Positions 1-9,820 of a DNA stretch of 45,162 bases are shown here, one piece after another. This DNA comes from a virus. A model generated the notes under the pieces. The model was given only the letters and a program-made list of their open reading frames with translations, had not been told where the DNA came from and searched no databases. How positions within the stretch are numbered: position 1 is the first letter of the stretch; each line of letters starts with the position of its first letter. A program made the position numbers and the translations under genes. Where the stretch lies: positions 1 through 45,162 of the IMG/VR virus record IMGVR_UViG_3300025424_000019; one strand, given 5' to 3'.

Positions 1-2
1 TA

Positions 3-1730
3 GAAATGTGGATTTATCCAACAACCACTCCGACTACTCCGATTCTATTGGATGCTAGGAATTCCAGTACTACTAATACTTGGGCACTTGGTTGGGGTAC
101 TGGCAGTGCTTCTTCTGGTCAACTTTGTTGGGCAGGATATACTGGATCCATCAGTGTTTATGATACAACTACATCAAGGATTACAGCTGGATCTTGGTAT
201 CATATTGCATATTGTCGTTCTGGTACTACTGGTTATTTATTTGTTAACGGGGTACAAGTAGCAACCGGTACAGATAACTCTAACTATAATGTAACTTCTC
301 CTATTGTTCACATAGGTTCTCAGTACACACCTACTTTATATTTTCCTGGATATATTTCTAATTTAAGAATTGTAAACGGTACAGCAGTATATACAGGTAA
401 CTTCACACCACCAACAAGTCCACTAACAGTAGCACAAGGTGCTGGAACTAATATAGCTGCACTACCAAATAGTACACCAACATATAGTGATAGTTTTAAT
501 GGTAGTAGTCAATATTTGACCCTTCCAATAAATGCTGCAATTGTTAGCCCCGGGGCAACATACACGTTTGAAGCATGGCTGTACCCAACCTCATTCAGCG
601 GTACGCCAATTGTATATCAAGTTACAAACACAGCAACAGTTAACTGGGGTGGACTACTTTGGCAATTAAGTACAACTGGTCAAATTCAATACCAAATAAG
701 AGCTAGTACCGGTGGAACTAACTATAGTTTCACTACCACACAAACACTTACTCTAAACACCTGGTCGCATGTTGCATTAGTAATTAACAGCAATAGCTTA
801 ACTATTTTTATAAATGGTGTAGCCACTAGCGTATTAAATGCTACTGGTTTTTCGGCACTTGATGGAACACAAACATTTGCTGCAATTGGCAACCTTACAA
901 ACGGATATACCCCATCAGGACCATACTCTGGATATATCAGTAACTTTAGATATGTTAAAGGCACAGCAGTATATACAGGTAACTTCACACCACCAACAAG
1001 TCCATTAACAGCAACACAAAGTGCTGGAACTAATATAGCTGCTATAACAGGAACACAAACTAGTTTATTAACTGCACAAAGTTCTACGATTGTTGATAAT
1101 AGCTCTTATGCATTTTCTATTACAAATAACGGAACAGTAACTACAACCAATACTACTCAGCCATTCCCTGTAACAGTATTACTAACTGCACAAAGTTCTA
1201 CTATAGTTGATAATGGTCCTTATGCATTTTCTATTACCAATAACGGATCAGTAACCATAACTAATAGTATACAGCCATTTGGATATACAGCATTATTATT
1301 GAATACTGTATATGGCAGTAGTTATTTAACTGATGCGTCAATTAATAACTTTACTATAACCAATAACGGTGCTGCTGTTTCATTACCATACAATCCATTT
1401 TATAGTATAGCATACGCAGGCGGTGGTGGAGGTGGTGCATATTCTTCAACTACTCCGGGTATAGGTGGATTAGGTGGAGGTGGCGCTGGAACTGCTTCAA
1501 CCAATGCTGCAGGTACTGCTGGTACAGCTAACACCGGTGGTGGTGGAGGCGGTGGAGGTGGTGGAGGTAGTGGTTCTAACACTACTGGTAGTGGTGGTAG
1601 CGGTATTGTAATCATTCGTTATCCAACTACTTATCCTTTACCGTCATCAATAACAGGTAGTCCAAGTTATACCATACTTAATGGATATTACATATATGCA
1701 TGGACCAGTTCAGGGACAATTACATTCTAA
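3..1730 (+). CDS. LamG-like, glycine-rich phage tail adhesin (5' partial)
   Basis: The frame is open to the left edge and the first ATG (6) follows a Glu codon inside a LamG strand (EMWIYP), so the true start lies upstream. Two concanavalin/LamG-like domains can be seen, about residues 1-135 and 160-340, each ending in a near-identical block (GTAVYTGNFTPPTSPLT). They are followed by Ser/Thr/Asn-rich repeats (LLTAQSSTIVDN) and a poly-Gly region at about residues 470-535 ending in SGSGIVIIRYP-type sequence. Gly-rich tips with this ending are common in T4-like distal fibre or adhesin proteins that contact the host surface. The receptor cannot be inferred. The long ORFs on the opposite strand are by-products of the Gly codons. 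Confidence 0.82.
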   Translation, partial: EMWIYPTTTPTTPILLDARNSSTTNTWALGWGTGSASSGQLCWAGYTGSISVYDTTTSRITAGSWYHIAYCRSGTTGYLFVNGVQVATGTDNSNYNVTSPIVHIGSQYTPTLYFPGYISNLRIVNGTAVYTGNFTPPTSPLTVAQGAGTNIAALPNSTPTYSDSFNGSSQYLTLPINAAIVSPGATYTFEAWLYPTSFSGTPIVYQVTNTATVNWGGLLWQLSTTGQIQYQIRASTGGTNYSFTTTQTLTLNTWSHVALVINSNSLTIFINGVATSVLNATGFSALDGTQTFAAIGNLTNGYTPSGPYSGYISNFRYVKGTAVYTGNFTPPTSPLTATQSAGTNIAAITGTQTSLLTAQSSTIVDNSSYAFSITNNGTVTTTNTTQPFPVTVLLTAQSSTIVDNGPYAFSITNNGSVTITNSIQPFGYTALLLNTVYGSSYLTDASINNFTITNNGAAVSLPYNPFYSIAYAGGGGGGAYSSTTPGIGGLGGGGAGTASTNAAGTAGTANTGGGGGGGGGGGSGSNTTGSGGSGIVIIRYPTTYPLPSSITGSPSYTILNGYYIYAWTSSGTITF

Positions 1731-1762
1731 TATGGATATAACTTTTTAATTTGTATCTAAGC

Positions 1763-1777
1763 ATATAAATATAAATA
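1763..1777 (+). promoter_or_regulatory. T4-late-type promoter box (ATATAAATATAAATA)
   Basis: Two overlapping TATAAAT-type octamers lie about 30 nt upstream of the ATG at 1806, which also has an AAAGGA ribosome binding site. The sequence matches the T4 late consensus TATAAATA. Use by a gp55-like sigma factor is inferred. Confidence 0.5.
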
Positions 1778-1805
1778 TCAATTAATTTTTCAAAGGAAAA
1801 CAAAA

Positions 1806-2165
1806 ATGAGTCATTTCGCAAAAGTAGAAAACGGTATCGTTACTCAGGTAATCGTTATTGAACAAAATGTTCTTAATACAGGACTATGGGGTGATCCATC
1901 ACAGTGGGTACAGACCAGTTATAACACACACGGTGGACAACACCCAGAAGGTAGACCACTACGCAAAAACTATGCAGGTATTGGTTATACATACGATAGT
2001 GTAAGAGATGCATTTTATGCACCACAGCCTTTCCCTAGTTGGATACTAAACGAAGATACATGTTTATGGGAAGCACCTATTCCAATGCCAGACCCAATTG
2101 AAGGTACATACTATACATGGGATGAAGCTACAGTAAGCTGGGTTTCTCAACAACTACCTAGTTAA
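1806..2165 (+). CDS. conserved phage protein, small tail-associated type
   Basis: 119 aa, soluble and rich in Trp and Tyr (MSHFAKVENGIV, TYDSVRDAFYAP, WDEATVSWV). The start is set by AAAGGA 9 nt upstream. Proteins beginning MSHFAKVENGIVTQVIVIE recur in aquatic T4-like phage genomes near tail-fibre genes; no function is established as far as I know. The position directly after the adhesin supports a virion or fibre-attachment role, but this is inference. Confidence 0.7.
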   Translation: MSHFAKVENGIVTQVIVIEQNVLNTGLWGDPSQWVQTSYNTHGGQHPEGRPLRKNYAGIGYTYDSVRDAFYAPQPFPSWILNEDTCLWEAPIPMPDPIEGTYYTWDEATVSWVSQQLPS

Positions 2166-2207
2166 GTAATCATATTTTTTATCATTTTTTATAAATGATA
2201 AGTATAT

Positions 2208-2645
2208 ATGATGAATGTATTCCAATTAAATTATGAAACCAGACTACAGAACTGGTATGATCTAAGAAACTCTCTAAAAAACGCGGATGTTGAAACCGTA
2301 TGTGTAGAAATAGACAAATGGTGGCAACATGCGCCGTTAGTCAATCATTACCTTCACCCATATGAAGTATCAACATGGCCAGGACCATGGGATTTACTCA
2401 ATGATAATGAATATTGCTACTTTGCCCGTGGCTTAGGTATGGTATATACACTACTATTAATGGGAGTAACATGCATTGACTTTTGTGTCGCAACTGACGA
2501 TAATAGTGAAGAAGTTGTAATAGTCCTGGTTGACAACGCAAAATATGTATTGAATTACTGGCCCAATTCGGTTCTAAATATAACTCAACAGCAATTTAAG
2601 ATAGTCCAAAAGATAGATTTGGACATGATAAAACAAAAACTATAA
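2208..2645 (+). CDS. hypothetical protein
   Basis: 145 aa, acidic and Trp-rich (WYDLRNSL, KWWQHAPLVNHYLHPYEVSTWPGPWDLL), with no catalytic motif I recognise. It ends 10 bp before nrdA and probably shares its transcript. Its position next to ribonucleotide reductase is the only functional hint. Confidence 0.6.
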   Translation: MMNVFQLNYETRLQNWYDLRNSLKNADVETVCVEIDKWWQHAPLVNHYLHPYEVSTWPGPWDLLNDNEYCYFARGLGMVYTLLLMGVTCIDFCVATDDNSEEVVIVLVDNAKYVLNYWPNSVLNITQQQFKIVQKIDLDMIKQKL

Positions 2646-2655
2646 TAGGTGAAGA

Positions 2656-4311
2656 ATGATTATTAATGTTACCAAGAGATCAGGTAAGAAAGAGCCACTC
2701 AATTTAGAAAAGTGGCAAGCACAAGTAGCAAAGATTTGTGCAGGGATTGCAGATGTAAGCCCGAGCATGATTGAAATTCGTAGCAACCCACACTTTTATG
2801 ACGGAATTACTACACAGGAAATTGATAGTATTACATTACGGGCTATTGTTGATCTTATTGATGTAGAATCAAACCCAGATGTTGGCCACACTAACTACCA
2901 ATATGTAGCAGGTAAACAGCGTGTAAGCATGTTGCGTAAAGATGTTTATGGGCAATATGAACCTCCCAGTCTTTATGAAATCGTTAAAAAGAATGTAGCT
3001 ACAGGTTTATACACCAGTGAACTATTAGAATGGTATAGTGAAGATGACTGGAATAAAATGGATACATTCATCGATCACTCTAAGGATGAACAATACAGTT
3101 ATGCCGCCATTGAACAACTTATAGAGAAGTACTTGGTTAAGAACCGTAGTACTAAACAAACATATGAAACACCGCAAATCCGCTACATGGTTGCTTCTGC
3201 AACGATTTTTCACAGTGAAGAACCAAACAGCGCAAGAATGCGCTACATCAAAGAATACTATAATGCAGCTAGTGACGGCCTTTTTACTCTCGCTACACCT
3301 GTCCTTGCTGGGCTTGGGACTCCAACAAAACAATTTAGTAGTTGCGTTCTTATCCGCAGTGATGATGATCTGGACAGTATATTTGCTTCTGGAGAAATGA
3401 TGGCAAAGTATGCTAGCAAACGAGCTGGCATTGGACTAGAGATTGGTCGTCTACGATCATTAGGTAGTCCTATTCGTGGTGGTGAAATCATGCATACAGG
3501 TATGATTCCGTTTTTAAAGAAATGGTTTGGCGACCTACGTAGTTGCAGTCAGGGTGGAATACGCAATGCTTCCGCCACTGTCTTTTATCCAATATGGCAT
3601 CATCAGTTTGATGACTTAATCGTATTAAAGAACAATCAAGGTACAGATGAAACTCGTGTTCGTTTTATGGACTATGGTGTTGTGTTGAGTGCATTCTTTT
3701 GGAGACGATTTAAGAACAAAGAAAATATTACATTCTTTGATCCAAATGAAGTGCCTGATTTGTATGAAGCGTTCTACTCAAATACTCAACTATTTGAAGA
3801 ATTGTATGTCAAATATGAGAAACGCAAGGATCTACGCAAAAAGACAATGAACGCAGAAGATGTGTTCAAAGGTGGCATATTAAAAGAACGAACAGATACA
3901 GGTCGTATCTATTTGGTATTCATAGACAATGTAATGAATCAAGGTCCATTTGACGCTGAGTATCATACAATTTACCAGAGTAATCTTTGCTGTGTTACAG
4001 GAGATACTCAGGTGACTTTCCTACACGAAAATGGAAACATAGAACAACTGTCTGTTGCCAGTGCTGTGGAAAGATTTGAACTCGGTGGACTTGGTAACGC
4101 TAAGATTAAAAGTTTCAAGAATGGTGAAGTTTCTTGGGAGAATATTTCGGCTGCAATTAAAACTAAAACGGTTACTGAACTATATGAGATTGAAGATGAA
4201 AACGGTAATGTTCTGAAATGTACAGGAGATCATCGTGTTTTTACTAAGAACAGAGGTTATGTAAGGGCCGACGAATTAGTAGAATCTGACGAGTTATGTG
4301 TTGAAATTTGA
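2656..4311 (+). CDS. nrdA: ribonucleotide reductase large subunit, N-terminal half fused to N-intein
   Basis: Class Ia NrdA reduces ribonucleoside diphosphates for phage DNA synthesis. Residues 1-90 are an ATP-cone; the barrel follows, with the first redox Cys in SSCVLI. The N-extein ends QSNLC at residue 445, the equivalent of E. coli thiyl-radical Cys439. Residue 446 begins an N-intein: Cys1 with CVTGDTQV, block B GDHRVFTKNRGYVRADEL, and a stop at 551. The missing C-intein and C-extein are encoded at 5277-6362. The extein parts sum to 772 aa, normal for NrdA (E. coli 761). The partner halves are separated by an HNH gene, the fractured-gene arrangement described for environmental phages (Dassa et al. 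2009). The ribosome binding site is AGGTGAAG. Confidence 0.96.
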   Translation: MIINVTKRSGKKEPLNLEKWQAQVAKICAGIADVSPSMIEIRSNPHFYDGITTQEIDSITLRAIVDLIDVESNPDVGHTNYQYVAGKQRVSMLRKDVYGQYEPPSLYEIVKKNVATGLYTSELLEWYSEDDWNKMDTFIDHSKDEQYSYAAIEQLIEKYLVKNRSTKQTYETPQIRYMVASATIFHSEEPNSARMRYIKEYYNAASDGLFTLATPVLAGLGTPTKQFSSCVLIRSDDDLDSIFASGEMMAKYASKRAGIGLEIGRLRSLGSPIRGGEIMHTGMIPFLKKWFGDLRSCSQGGIRNASATVFYPIWHHQFDDLIVLKNNQGTDETRVRFMDYGVVLSAFFWRRFKNKENITFFDPNEVPDLYEAFYSNTQLFEELYVKYEKRKDLRKKTMNAEDVFKGGILKERTDTGRIYLVFIDNVMNQGPFDAEYHTIYQSNLCCVTGDTQVTFLHENGNIEQLSVASAVERFELGGLGNAKIKSFKNGEVSWENISAAIKTKTVTELYEIEDENGNVLKCTGDHRVFTKNRGYVRADELVESDELCVEI

Positions 4312-4319
4312 TTACCAAG

Positions 4320-4327
4320 AATAAATA
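4320..4327 (+). promoter_or_regulatory. late-type promoter box AATAAATA before the HNH gene
   Basis: AATAAATA lies between the nrdA-N stop and the HNH start at 4345 and is followed by a GGAGA ribosome binding site. It resembles the T4 late consensus and would let the homing gene be expressed separately from nrdA. This is inference from sequence only. Confidence 0.4.
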
Positions 4328-4344
4328 CTTATGGAGAAATTCAT

Positions 4345-5280
4345 ATGTATAAAGAACTTTATAAGAATATAATTGATAATGCAAGAAAAGAAAATAGAAT
4401 GAAAAATCAAGGAACCTACTATGAACGACACCATATCGTTCCTGATTTCTTATACAAGAACAGAAAGAGAACCGGACCAAAAGGACATCTAGATGGTAAT
4501 CCAGATAGTGCAGAAAATTTAATTTTATTGACTTTTTCCGAGCATTTAATGGCTCATTACTACTTGTATGAGATTTATAAAGGAACTCGGTATGAATATT
4601 CTGCGGGGTCTGCCCTGCAATTCTTTTTTGTAAAAGCGACCGGCAATCATAAACGACAGATCAATCTATCAGAAGTTGATGAAAAGTTTCTCAAAGAAAT
4701 GGAACATCTTAGACTGCTAGGCAACCAATGTATTAGTAAAGCAAGAACTGGAATGATGCCAGTGGTTGATGCTGTTTCTAGAGAAAAGCAAGGCTCTGTT
4801 CCAGTAGATCATCCTAAGGTGATATCAGGAGAATGGATACACCACAGTAAAGGGTTACCGGGAAAATCTGCCAGAGATATGTCAGGTTCCAAAAATACAA
4901 ACTTTAAGGAGCTGACACAAGACCGAAGGGAAAGAATGTGGAAATGTGTTTCTGAATCTTGTCAAGAAGGTTATCTAAAATTGCATTTATTGCAGGACGC
5001 AATGAAAAAAGAATTTGTAGAATTCAATAAAATATCATTAGCGTGGATAGGTAATAAATTTGGATCGCTAGAAAACTTAATAAATGAAACAAATGAAAAC
5101 TTGAATCTAACTGTAAAATATGATCCATATCATAGAAGTCCCGAACAGCGAAAAATTGCAGCAGAACATTCAGCAAAACATCGTTGGTACAACAACGGTG
5201 TACAAAATGTAAGAGTTATCAATGAAGAAGAATTTTGTAAACACAATACAGAATATGTGTTAGGAAGAATAAAAGTATGA
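4345..5280 (+). CDS. HNH homing endonuclease between split-intein halves
   Basis: 311 aa. The HNH core is visible at residues 28-75: ERHHIVPDFLY, SAENLILLTFSEHLMAHY. C-terminal segments (HHSKGLPGKSARDMSGSKN, HRWYNNG) resemble modular DNA-binding NUMOD regions. It should cut an intein-less nrdA and copy the whole split-intein block. The start has GGAGA 8 nt upstream. Its stop overlaps the next start by ATGA, so translation is coupled to the C-half of nrdA. Confidence 0.88.
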   Translation: MYKELYKNIIDNARKENRMKNQGTYYERHHIVPDFLYKNRKRTGPKGHLDGNPDSAENLILLTFSEHLMAHYYLYEIYKGTRYEYSAGSALQFFFVKATGNHKRQINLSEVDEKFLKEMEHLRLLGNQCISKARTGMMPVVDAVSREKQGSVPVDHPKVISGEWIHHSKGLPGKSARDMSGSKNTNFKELTQDRRERMWKCVSESCQEGYLKLHLLQDAMKKEFVEFNKISLAWIGNKFGSLENLINETNENLNLTVKYDPYHRSPEQRKIAAEHSAKHRWYNNGVQNVRVINEEEFCKHNTEYVLGRIKV

Positions 5281-6362
5281 TTAAAATTAAAAAAATTAAA
5301 GTAAAACCCACAGATGTATACGATTTATCAGTCCCAGAAACTGAATGTTTTTTTGCAGACAATATACTAGTCCATAATTGCGAAATCCTTCTTCCCACAA
5401 AATCTTTTAAGCGCCTTGATGATGCTGATGGACGCATCTCTCTTTGTACTCTTGGTTCGATCAATTGGGGGAGTTTTAGGCACCCAGAAGATATGCGCCG
5501 CGCCTGCCGCATTTTACATCGCAGTCTTAACAATATACTCGATTACCAAGACTTCTTATCCATTCAATCTAAATTAAGTAATGACGAGATTCGTCCAATT
5601 GGTATCGGTATCACTAACTTAGCATACTGGCATGCAAAGCGTGGTTACAAATATGGCACACCAGATGCATTACAAGATGTCAAAGCCTGGATGGAACATC
5701 AAGCATACTATTTGACTGAATCTAGTGTTGAATTGGCACAAGAGCGTGGTCGTTGCGAACACAGTGATAAGACATATTATGGTCAAGCTATCTTCCCTTG
5801 GGAACGCAGAGCAAATGGTGTCAATGAATTAGCAGACTTCACTCCAGAATTAAACTGGGAAGGTCTACGAGCATTGATGCGTAGTTATGGTGTCCGTAAC
5901 GCTACACAAATGGCTGTAGCTCCTGTAGAATCTAGTAGTGTAGTAATTAATTCTACAAATGGTATTGAAATGCCAATGAGTTTAATTAGTGTCAAGGAAA
6001 GTAAAGCAGGTAGTTTTGTTCAAGTTGTTCCTGAGTATCACAAACTAAAGAACAAGTATCAACTAATGTGGGATCAAACTGATTGTGAAGCATACTTAAA
6101 GACCAGTGCTGTCATTCAAGCATATGTGGATCAAAGTATCAGCACTAACACATTCTACAATCCTGCACACTTCCCTGACAGAAAAGTTCCTACAACATTG
6201 ATTGCTAAGAACTTGATGAACTTCTACTATTGGGGAGGAAAGACACTATATTACTCACTCATAAATAAAGCTGGTAGCAAACAAGTGGCAGAAGACGCTC
6301 CTACAATGTTGGAGCCAATTGACTTTGACGACGAAGAGGATTGTATTGCCTGCAAGCTCTAG
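5277..6362 (+). CDS. nrdA: C-intein plus ribonucleotide reductase large subunit, C-terminal half
   Basis: 361 aa. Residues 1-34 are a C-intein: block F DVYDLSVPETECFFADN and block G ILVHN, ending in Asn34 with Cys35 as the +1 nucleophile. The C-extein (CEILLPTKS...) carries the second redox Cys (LCTLGSIN), the long barrel segment, and a tail DCIACKL with the CxxC used for re-reduction by glutaredoxin or thioredoxin. Trans-splicing would give QSNLC-CEILLPT, restoring a complete active site. The intein junction sits next to the catalytic cysteine, so the unspliced halves should be inactive. No HEN domain is in cis; the endonuclease is the separate gene upstream. Confidence 0.96.
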   Translation: MIKIKKIKVKPTDVYDLSVPETECFFADNILVHNCEILLPTKSFKRLDDADGRISLCTLGSINWGSFRHPEDMRRACRILHRSLNNILDYQDFLSIQSKLSNDEIRPIGIGITNLAYWHAKRGYKYGTPDALQDVKAWMEHQAYYLTESSVELAQERGRCEHSDKTYYGQAIFPWERRANGVNELADFTPELNWEGLRALMRSYGVRNATQMAVAPVESSSVVINSTNGIEMPMSLISVKESKAGSFVQVVPEYHKLKNKYQLMWDQTDCEAYLKTSAVIQAYVDQSISTNTFYNPAHFPDRKVPTTLIAKNLMNFYYWGGKTLYYSLINKAGSKQVAEDAPTMLEPIDFDDEEDCIACKL

Positions 6363-6393
6363 TCTTGTAAATTATAAGTTTTCTGTAAGTTGT

Positions 6394-6401
6394 GATAAAT
6401 A
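6394..6401 (+). promoter_or_regulatory. late-type promoter box GATAAATA
   Basis: GATAAATA followed by a short leader with AGGAG leads into the ATG at 6420. It fits the TATAAATA late promoter pattern found before many genes in this window. Confidence 0.45.
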
Positions 6402-6419
6402 AACTTGCAGGAGACTTAT

Positions 6420-7103
6420 ATGGATTATCGAAAAATATACGACAGTATCGTTAAACGAGGAAAAAACAGAATATTTGAAGGATACACCGAAAGCCATCAT
6501 ATTATTCCGCGATGTATGGGTGGAACTGACGATTCATCTAACTTAGTCAATTTAACAGCAGAAGAACATTATGTGTGTCATCAATTATTAGTAAAAATAT
6601 ATCCAGATGAAATAGGATTAGTAAGGGCTGCAATGTTTATGACCGCAAGCGGAGTAGGTCCTAAACGCCAAGGCAACAAAATGTATGGATGGTTAAAGAG
6701 AAGATTTAGCGAGTATATGAGTGGTCCAAATAATCCGTCAACTCTAAACGGTACGTGGAATAAAGGAAAAACAGGTTATAAGAATAAAGTAAATTTCTCA
6801 GATAAAACAATAAAATCAATGTCTGAGAGAATGAAAAGCAATAATCCGTGTGCTGGCGTTAAACCGTGGAAACATCCAAGAACAACTGATGTTACATTAG
6901 CACTATGGAAAAGAGCCGATGAGATTTATGAAATATGGTTAGCAAATGAAAAGCCATCATACTGTAAGTTATATGGATTGACAATGAATAAGAAATATGA
7001 TTGGAAAACAAATGGCAAAGAAGTGGGTCCATATATGAATATGGTAAAGTATTTTAGAAGTGGTTGGGTTCCAACACAAGACCAAGAATGGATGAAATTA
7101 TGA
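6420..7103 (+). CDS. HNH homing endonuclease
   Basis: 227 aa from the ATG at 6420, chosen over the in-frame 6405 because AGGAG lies 6 nt upstream. N-terminal HNH: ESHHIIPRCMGGTDDSSNLVNL and EEHYVCHQLL. A NUMOD3-like GTWNKGKTGYKN follows at about residue 112. It is free-standing between nrdA and the next small gene, outside the intein, so it is an independent homing gene in the nrd operon. Its stop overlaps the next start (ATGA). Confidence 0.85.
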   Translation: MDYRKIYDSIVKRGKNRIFEGYTESHHIIPRCMGGTDDSSNLVNLTAEEHYVCHQLLVKIYPDEIGLVRAAMFMTASGVGPKRQGNKMYGWLKRRFSEYMSGPNNPSTLNGTWNKGKTGYKNKVNFSDKTIKSMSERMKSNNPCAGVKPWKHPRTTDVTLALWKRADEIYEIWLANEKPSYCKLYGLTMNKKYDWKTNGKEVGPYMNMVKYFRSGWVPTQDQEWMKL

Positions 7104-7270
7104 TATACATCAGACGAGAAGGTGAGAAAGTACGTAACGGATTCAACTTTTATCCACTAACAGATAAAAGTAGTTTTGGATTTCTATTACATTACGGTAA
7201 GAATTTGGAATCAAAAGTATTTTGGTTCCGTTACAGTAAAAAAAATAAAACATGGATTATAGGGAAGTAA
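7100..7270 (+). CDS. small hypothetical protein
   Basis: 56 aa, basic (MIYIRREGEKVRNGFNFYPL). The start overlaps the HNH stop by ATGA, and the stop directly abuts the next ATG. No recognisable domain. Probably a real operon member because the spacing is tight on both sides. Confidence 0.5.
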   Translation: MIYIRREGEKVRNGFNFYPLTDKSSFGFLLHYGKNLESKVFWFRYSKKNKTWIIGK

Positions 7271-7927
7271 ATGCTAGAAACTATTTGCGATATATTAGTT
7301 GATGCATACAAGCGTAATTGGATTACCAGTCGTGATGGCAATGTAAGTATTCGTCATCACGACCGTGATCACTTTTACATTACACCCAGCGGTGTGCGTA
7401 AACAAACAATGCAACCTGATCAATTTAAAAAGATAAAAATTGATAAATGGATCAATAGTGGGTATAGTACAGGTGTATACGGATACGCATGGAAAGAATT
7501 AGAGTATACCGATATCAGTAGAAATTTAAAACCCAGCGGAGAAATTCCTCTGCACTTTGGTCTACAGAAAGAAATGGGACAACACGAAGATGAAGTTCGT
7601 GTGGTTGTTCATGTGCATCCCACTTATTGTATTGCGGCCATGCATGCCGGTATTGATCTTAGTACTATTAGCGATGCTTTTCCAGAACTCAATCGTTATA
7701 CTAAAGTGGCACCCAATGTGGGCGATGTTGCTCCTATTAGCCAAGAGTTAGCCGATGAGTGTCATAAAAATTTGCAGTTGGATGCTCGAGGTAATATTGC
7801 TTATGATATTGTGGGTATCAAAGGGCATGGGGTAGTTGCTATTGATACAAGTCCATGGCGTGCCTACGAACACATTGAACGCTTAGAGCATATTTGCAAG
7901 ATAGTACTGGCCAGTGGAAAATATTAA
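7271..7927 (+). CDS. class II aldolase/adducin-family protein
   Basis: 218 aa, matching the AraD/FucA fold length. Zn-ligand pattern HVHPTY at about residue 113 and a later KGHGVVAI; the N-terminal GNVSIRHHDRDHFYITPSG fits the family phosphate/substrate loop. Known members are L-fuculose-phosphate aldolase, ribulose-phosphate epimerase and MtnB. The substrate cannot be assigned here. Such genes appear in aquatic T4-like phages as putative auxiliary metabolic genes; its place between nrdA and nrdB may be only positional. Confidence 0.85.
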   Translation: MLETICDILVDAYKRNWITSRDGNVSIRHHDRDHFYITPSGVRKQTMQPDQFKKIKIDKWINSGYSTGVYGYAWKELEYTDISRNLKPSGEIPLHFGLQKEMGQHEDEVRVVVHVHPTYCIAAMHAGIDLSTISDAFPELNRYTKVAPNVGDVAPISQELADECHKNLQLDARGNIAYDIVGIKGHGVVAIDTSPWRAYEHIERLEHICKIVLASGKY

Positions 7928-8174
7928 GTTTGCATGGTGGCCCATTAGAGTAACTAGTGGAAAGCGTATATGGTTAAGATCATATATACAGCATCGCAGT
8001 TTATATGATGAGTCAACTGGCAGGCCGCCATTAAACAGTTTGCATTTTGAATGGACAGAAACTGAGCAAGAAAAGACATGGAGACTATTGAAAGAGTCAG
8101 TAGTACAAAATAGAAATGTGTGGAACGAACATTTGTTAACACATGAAGATATATCAAATTTATATGAGAAATAA
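7914..8174 (+). CDS. small hypothetical protein
   Basis: 86 aa, GTG start inside the end of the aldolase gene (14-bp overlap), so coupled translation is likely. Trp-rich (FAWWPIRV, NSLHFEWTETEQEKTWRLLK), no known domain. It ends 3 bp before nrdB. Confidence 0.6.
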   Translation: MENIKFAWWPIRVTSGKRIWLRSYIQHRSLYDESTGRPPLNSLHFEWTETEQEKTWRLLKESVVQNRNVWNEHLLTHEDISNLYEK

Positions 8175-8177
8175 ACA

Positions 8178-9287
8178 ATGAGCCAACAACAATATAACCT
8201 AAACACACCTACCGACTATCTTAATCGCAAGATGTTTCTAGACCCAGCAGGTCCAGTAACCATTCAACGGTTTGAAGAAGTCAAATATCAAAAGATTGCA
8301 AACTTTGAAACTACAGCACGTGGTTTCTTCTGGGTACCGGAAGAAGTAAGTCTTACTAAAGATGCTAATGATTTCAAAGAAGCAAGTGATGCAGTTAAAC
8401 ATATCTTCACTAGCAACCTATTGCGTCAAACTGCATTAGACAGTTTGCAAGGTCGTGGTCCAAGTCAAGTGTTTGCACCTGTTATTAGTTTGCCTGAACT
8501 AGAAGCACTTGTTTATAACTGGACATTCTTTGAAACTAACATTCACAGTCGTAGTTACAGTCACATCATTCGCAACATCTACAATGTGCCTAAAGATGTA
8601 TTCAATACTATCCACGACACACAAGAGATTGTTAATATGGCAAGTAGTGTAGGTAAATATTATGATTATTTACATAGACTAAACTGCCGCAAAGAATTGA
8701 ATGACAATGGTTATGCAGTAGATGAAAAAGATCACATCAAAGCAATCTACATGGCGCTACATGCAAGTTATGCATTAGAAGCATTTAGATTCATGGTAAG
8801 TTTTGCTACAAGCCTAGCAATGGTTGAGAACAAAATCTTTATTGGTAATGGTAACATTATCAGTTTAATTTTACAAGACGAACTATTGCATAAGGGTTGG
8901 ACAGCCTATCTTATCAATCAAGTTGTAAAAGAAGATCCAAGATTTGCAGCAATCAAAAATGAGTGTGAGCAGGAAGTCTATCAACTTTACATGGATGTTA
9001 TCCGTGAAGAAAAAGCATGGGCAGACTATCTATTCAAGATGGGTCCTGTTATTGGATTGAACGCAACTGTTCTGAAAGACTTTGTTGACTATACGGCAAA
9101 AGGCGCATTAGCAGACATTGGTATTAAGTATCAAGCAACTGCGCCAAAGAGTACACCTATACCTTGGTTCAACAAGCATAGTGATACTAGCAAGAAACAA
9201 TCTGCTCTTCAGGAAACGGAGAGTACCAATTACGTGATAGGAGTTATGTCTGACTCATTAGATTATAATGAATTGCCTAATATATGA
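8178..9287 (+). CDS. nrdB: ribonucleotide reductase small subunit (diiron/tyrosyl radical)
   Basis: 369 aa. Iron ligands and radical Tyr are visible in [19 protein letters not shown] (the Tyr corresponds to E. coli Y122), with further Glu/His ligands in the helix containing DELLHKGW. The acidic C-terminal tail ending DYNELPNI should bind NrdA. The last 25 bp overlap the 3' end of a convergent GIY-YIG gene, so the homing gene abuts the conserved end of nrdB, a typical homing-gene position. Confidence 0.95.
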   Translation: MSQQQYNLNTPTDYLNRKMFLDPAGPVTIQRFEEVKYQKIANFETTARGFFWVPEEVSLTKDANDFKEASDAVKHIFTSNLLRQTALDSLQGRGPSQVFAPVISLPELEALVYNWTFFETNIHSRSYSHIIRNIYNVPKDVFNTIHDTQEIVNMASSVGKYYDYLHRLNCRKELNDNGYAVDEKDHIKAIYMALHASYALEAFRFMVSFATSLAMVENKIFIGNGNIISLILQDELLHKGWTAYLINQVVKEDPRFAAIKNECEQEVYQLYMDVIREEKAWADYLFKMGPVIGLNATVLKDFVDYTAKGALADIGIKYQATAPKSTPIPWFNKHSDTSKKQSALQETESTNYVIGVMSDSLDYNELPNI

Positions 9288-9820
9288 CGGCAGTTATCAA
9301 AGTGATATCTTTTCATTGCATTGAAACCACCTTCTAACCCGCAATGCGGACATATTACTTTGTATTTAGGACCCAGTTGTTTGCCCTTCATCTTGTTGGG
9401 CAAACCTTTATTCCACGCAGTATATCCTCTTGCCTTAGGACTAGCTAATCTTGCAGCCACTACATTAGATATGTGTTCGGGAGTTTTCTTCTTACCCTTT
9501 AAAGATTTACTGGCATTTTGGCGGAACTCAATTGATCTGACTGCCCCACTACCGCCCTCACCACCGTCTGTTCGGTTGTGTAGTATTCCAGTGTTCAGGT
9601 CTTTTCGACCATACCACTCAATGTAACGTCTTTCCAAAGCGAACGCACCAATTTCAGTTAAATTTTGTTCTAAAAATATGATTCTAGATTTATCTATCGG
9701 GGTGTGAATTCCACCTTCTTTTGTGCGGTGAGGCTGAAATGCTCGTCTTCCTGAGCCTTTGCCAATGTAATAAGGGGTGCCATCTTTTCGTAGATAGGCG
9801 TATACGTAATAAATAGACAT
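9263..9820 (-). CDS. GIY-YIG homing endonuclease
   Basis: 185 aa. The motif is at the N-terminus: [19 protein letters not shown], followed by Arg/Glu catalytic positions ([12 protein letters not shown]). A NUMOD3-type [14 protein letters not shown] and a C-terminal Zn-finger-like [12 protein letters not shown] follow. It has GGAGC 8 nt before the ATG and shares its leader with the paralogue at 40742-41341. Confidence 0.9.
   Translation of the reverse strand: MSIYYVYAYLRKDGTPYYIGKGSGRRAFQPHRTKEGGIHTPIDKSRIIFLEQNLTEIGAFALERRYIEWYGRKDLNTGILHNRTDGGEGGSGAVRSIEFRQNASKSLKGKKKTPEHISNVVAARLASPKARGYTAWNKGLPNKMKGKQLGPKYKVICPHCGLEGGFNAMKRYHFDNCRHILGNSL

Noticed and set aside
1400-1615. Minus-strand proline-rich ORF in the adhesin
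   Set aside because: It is the complement of the poly-glycine codons of the adhesin gene.
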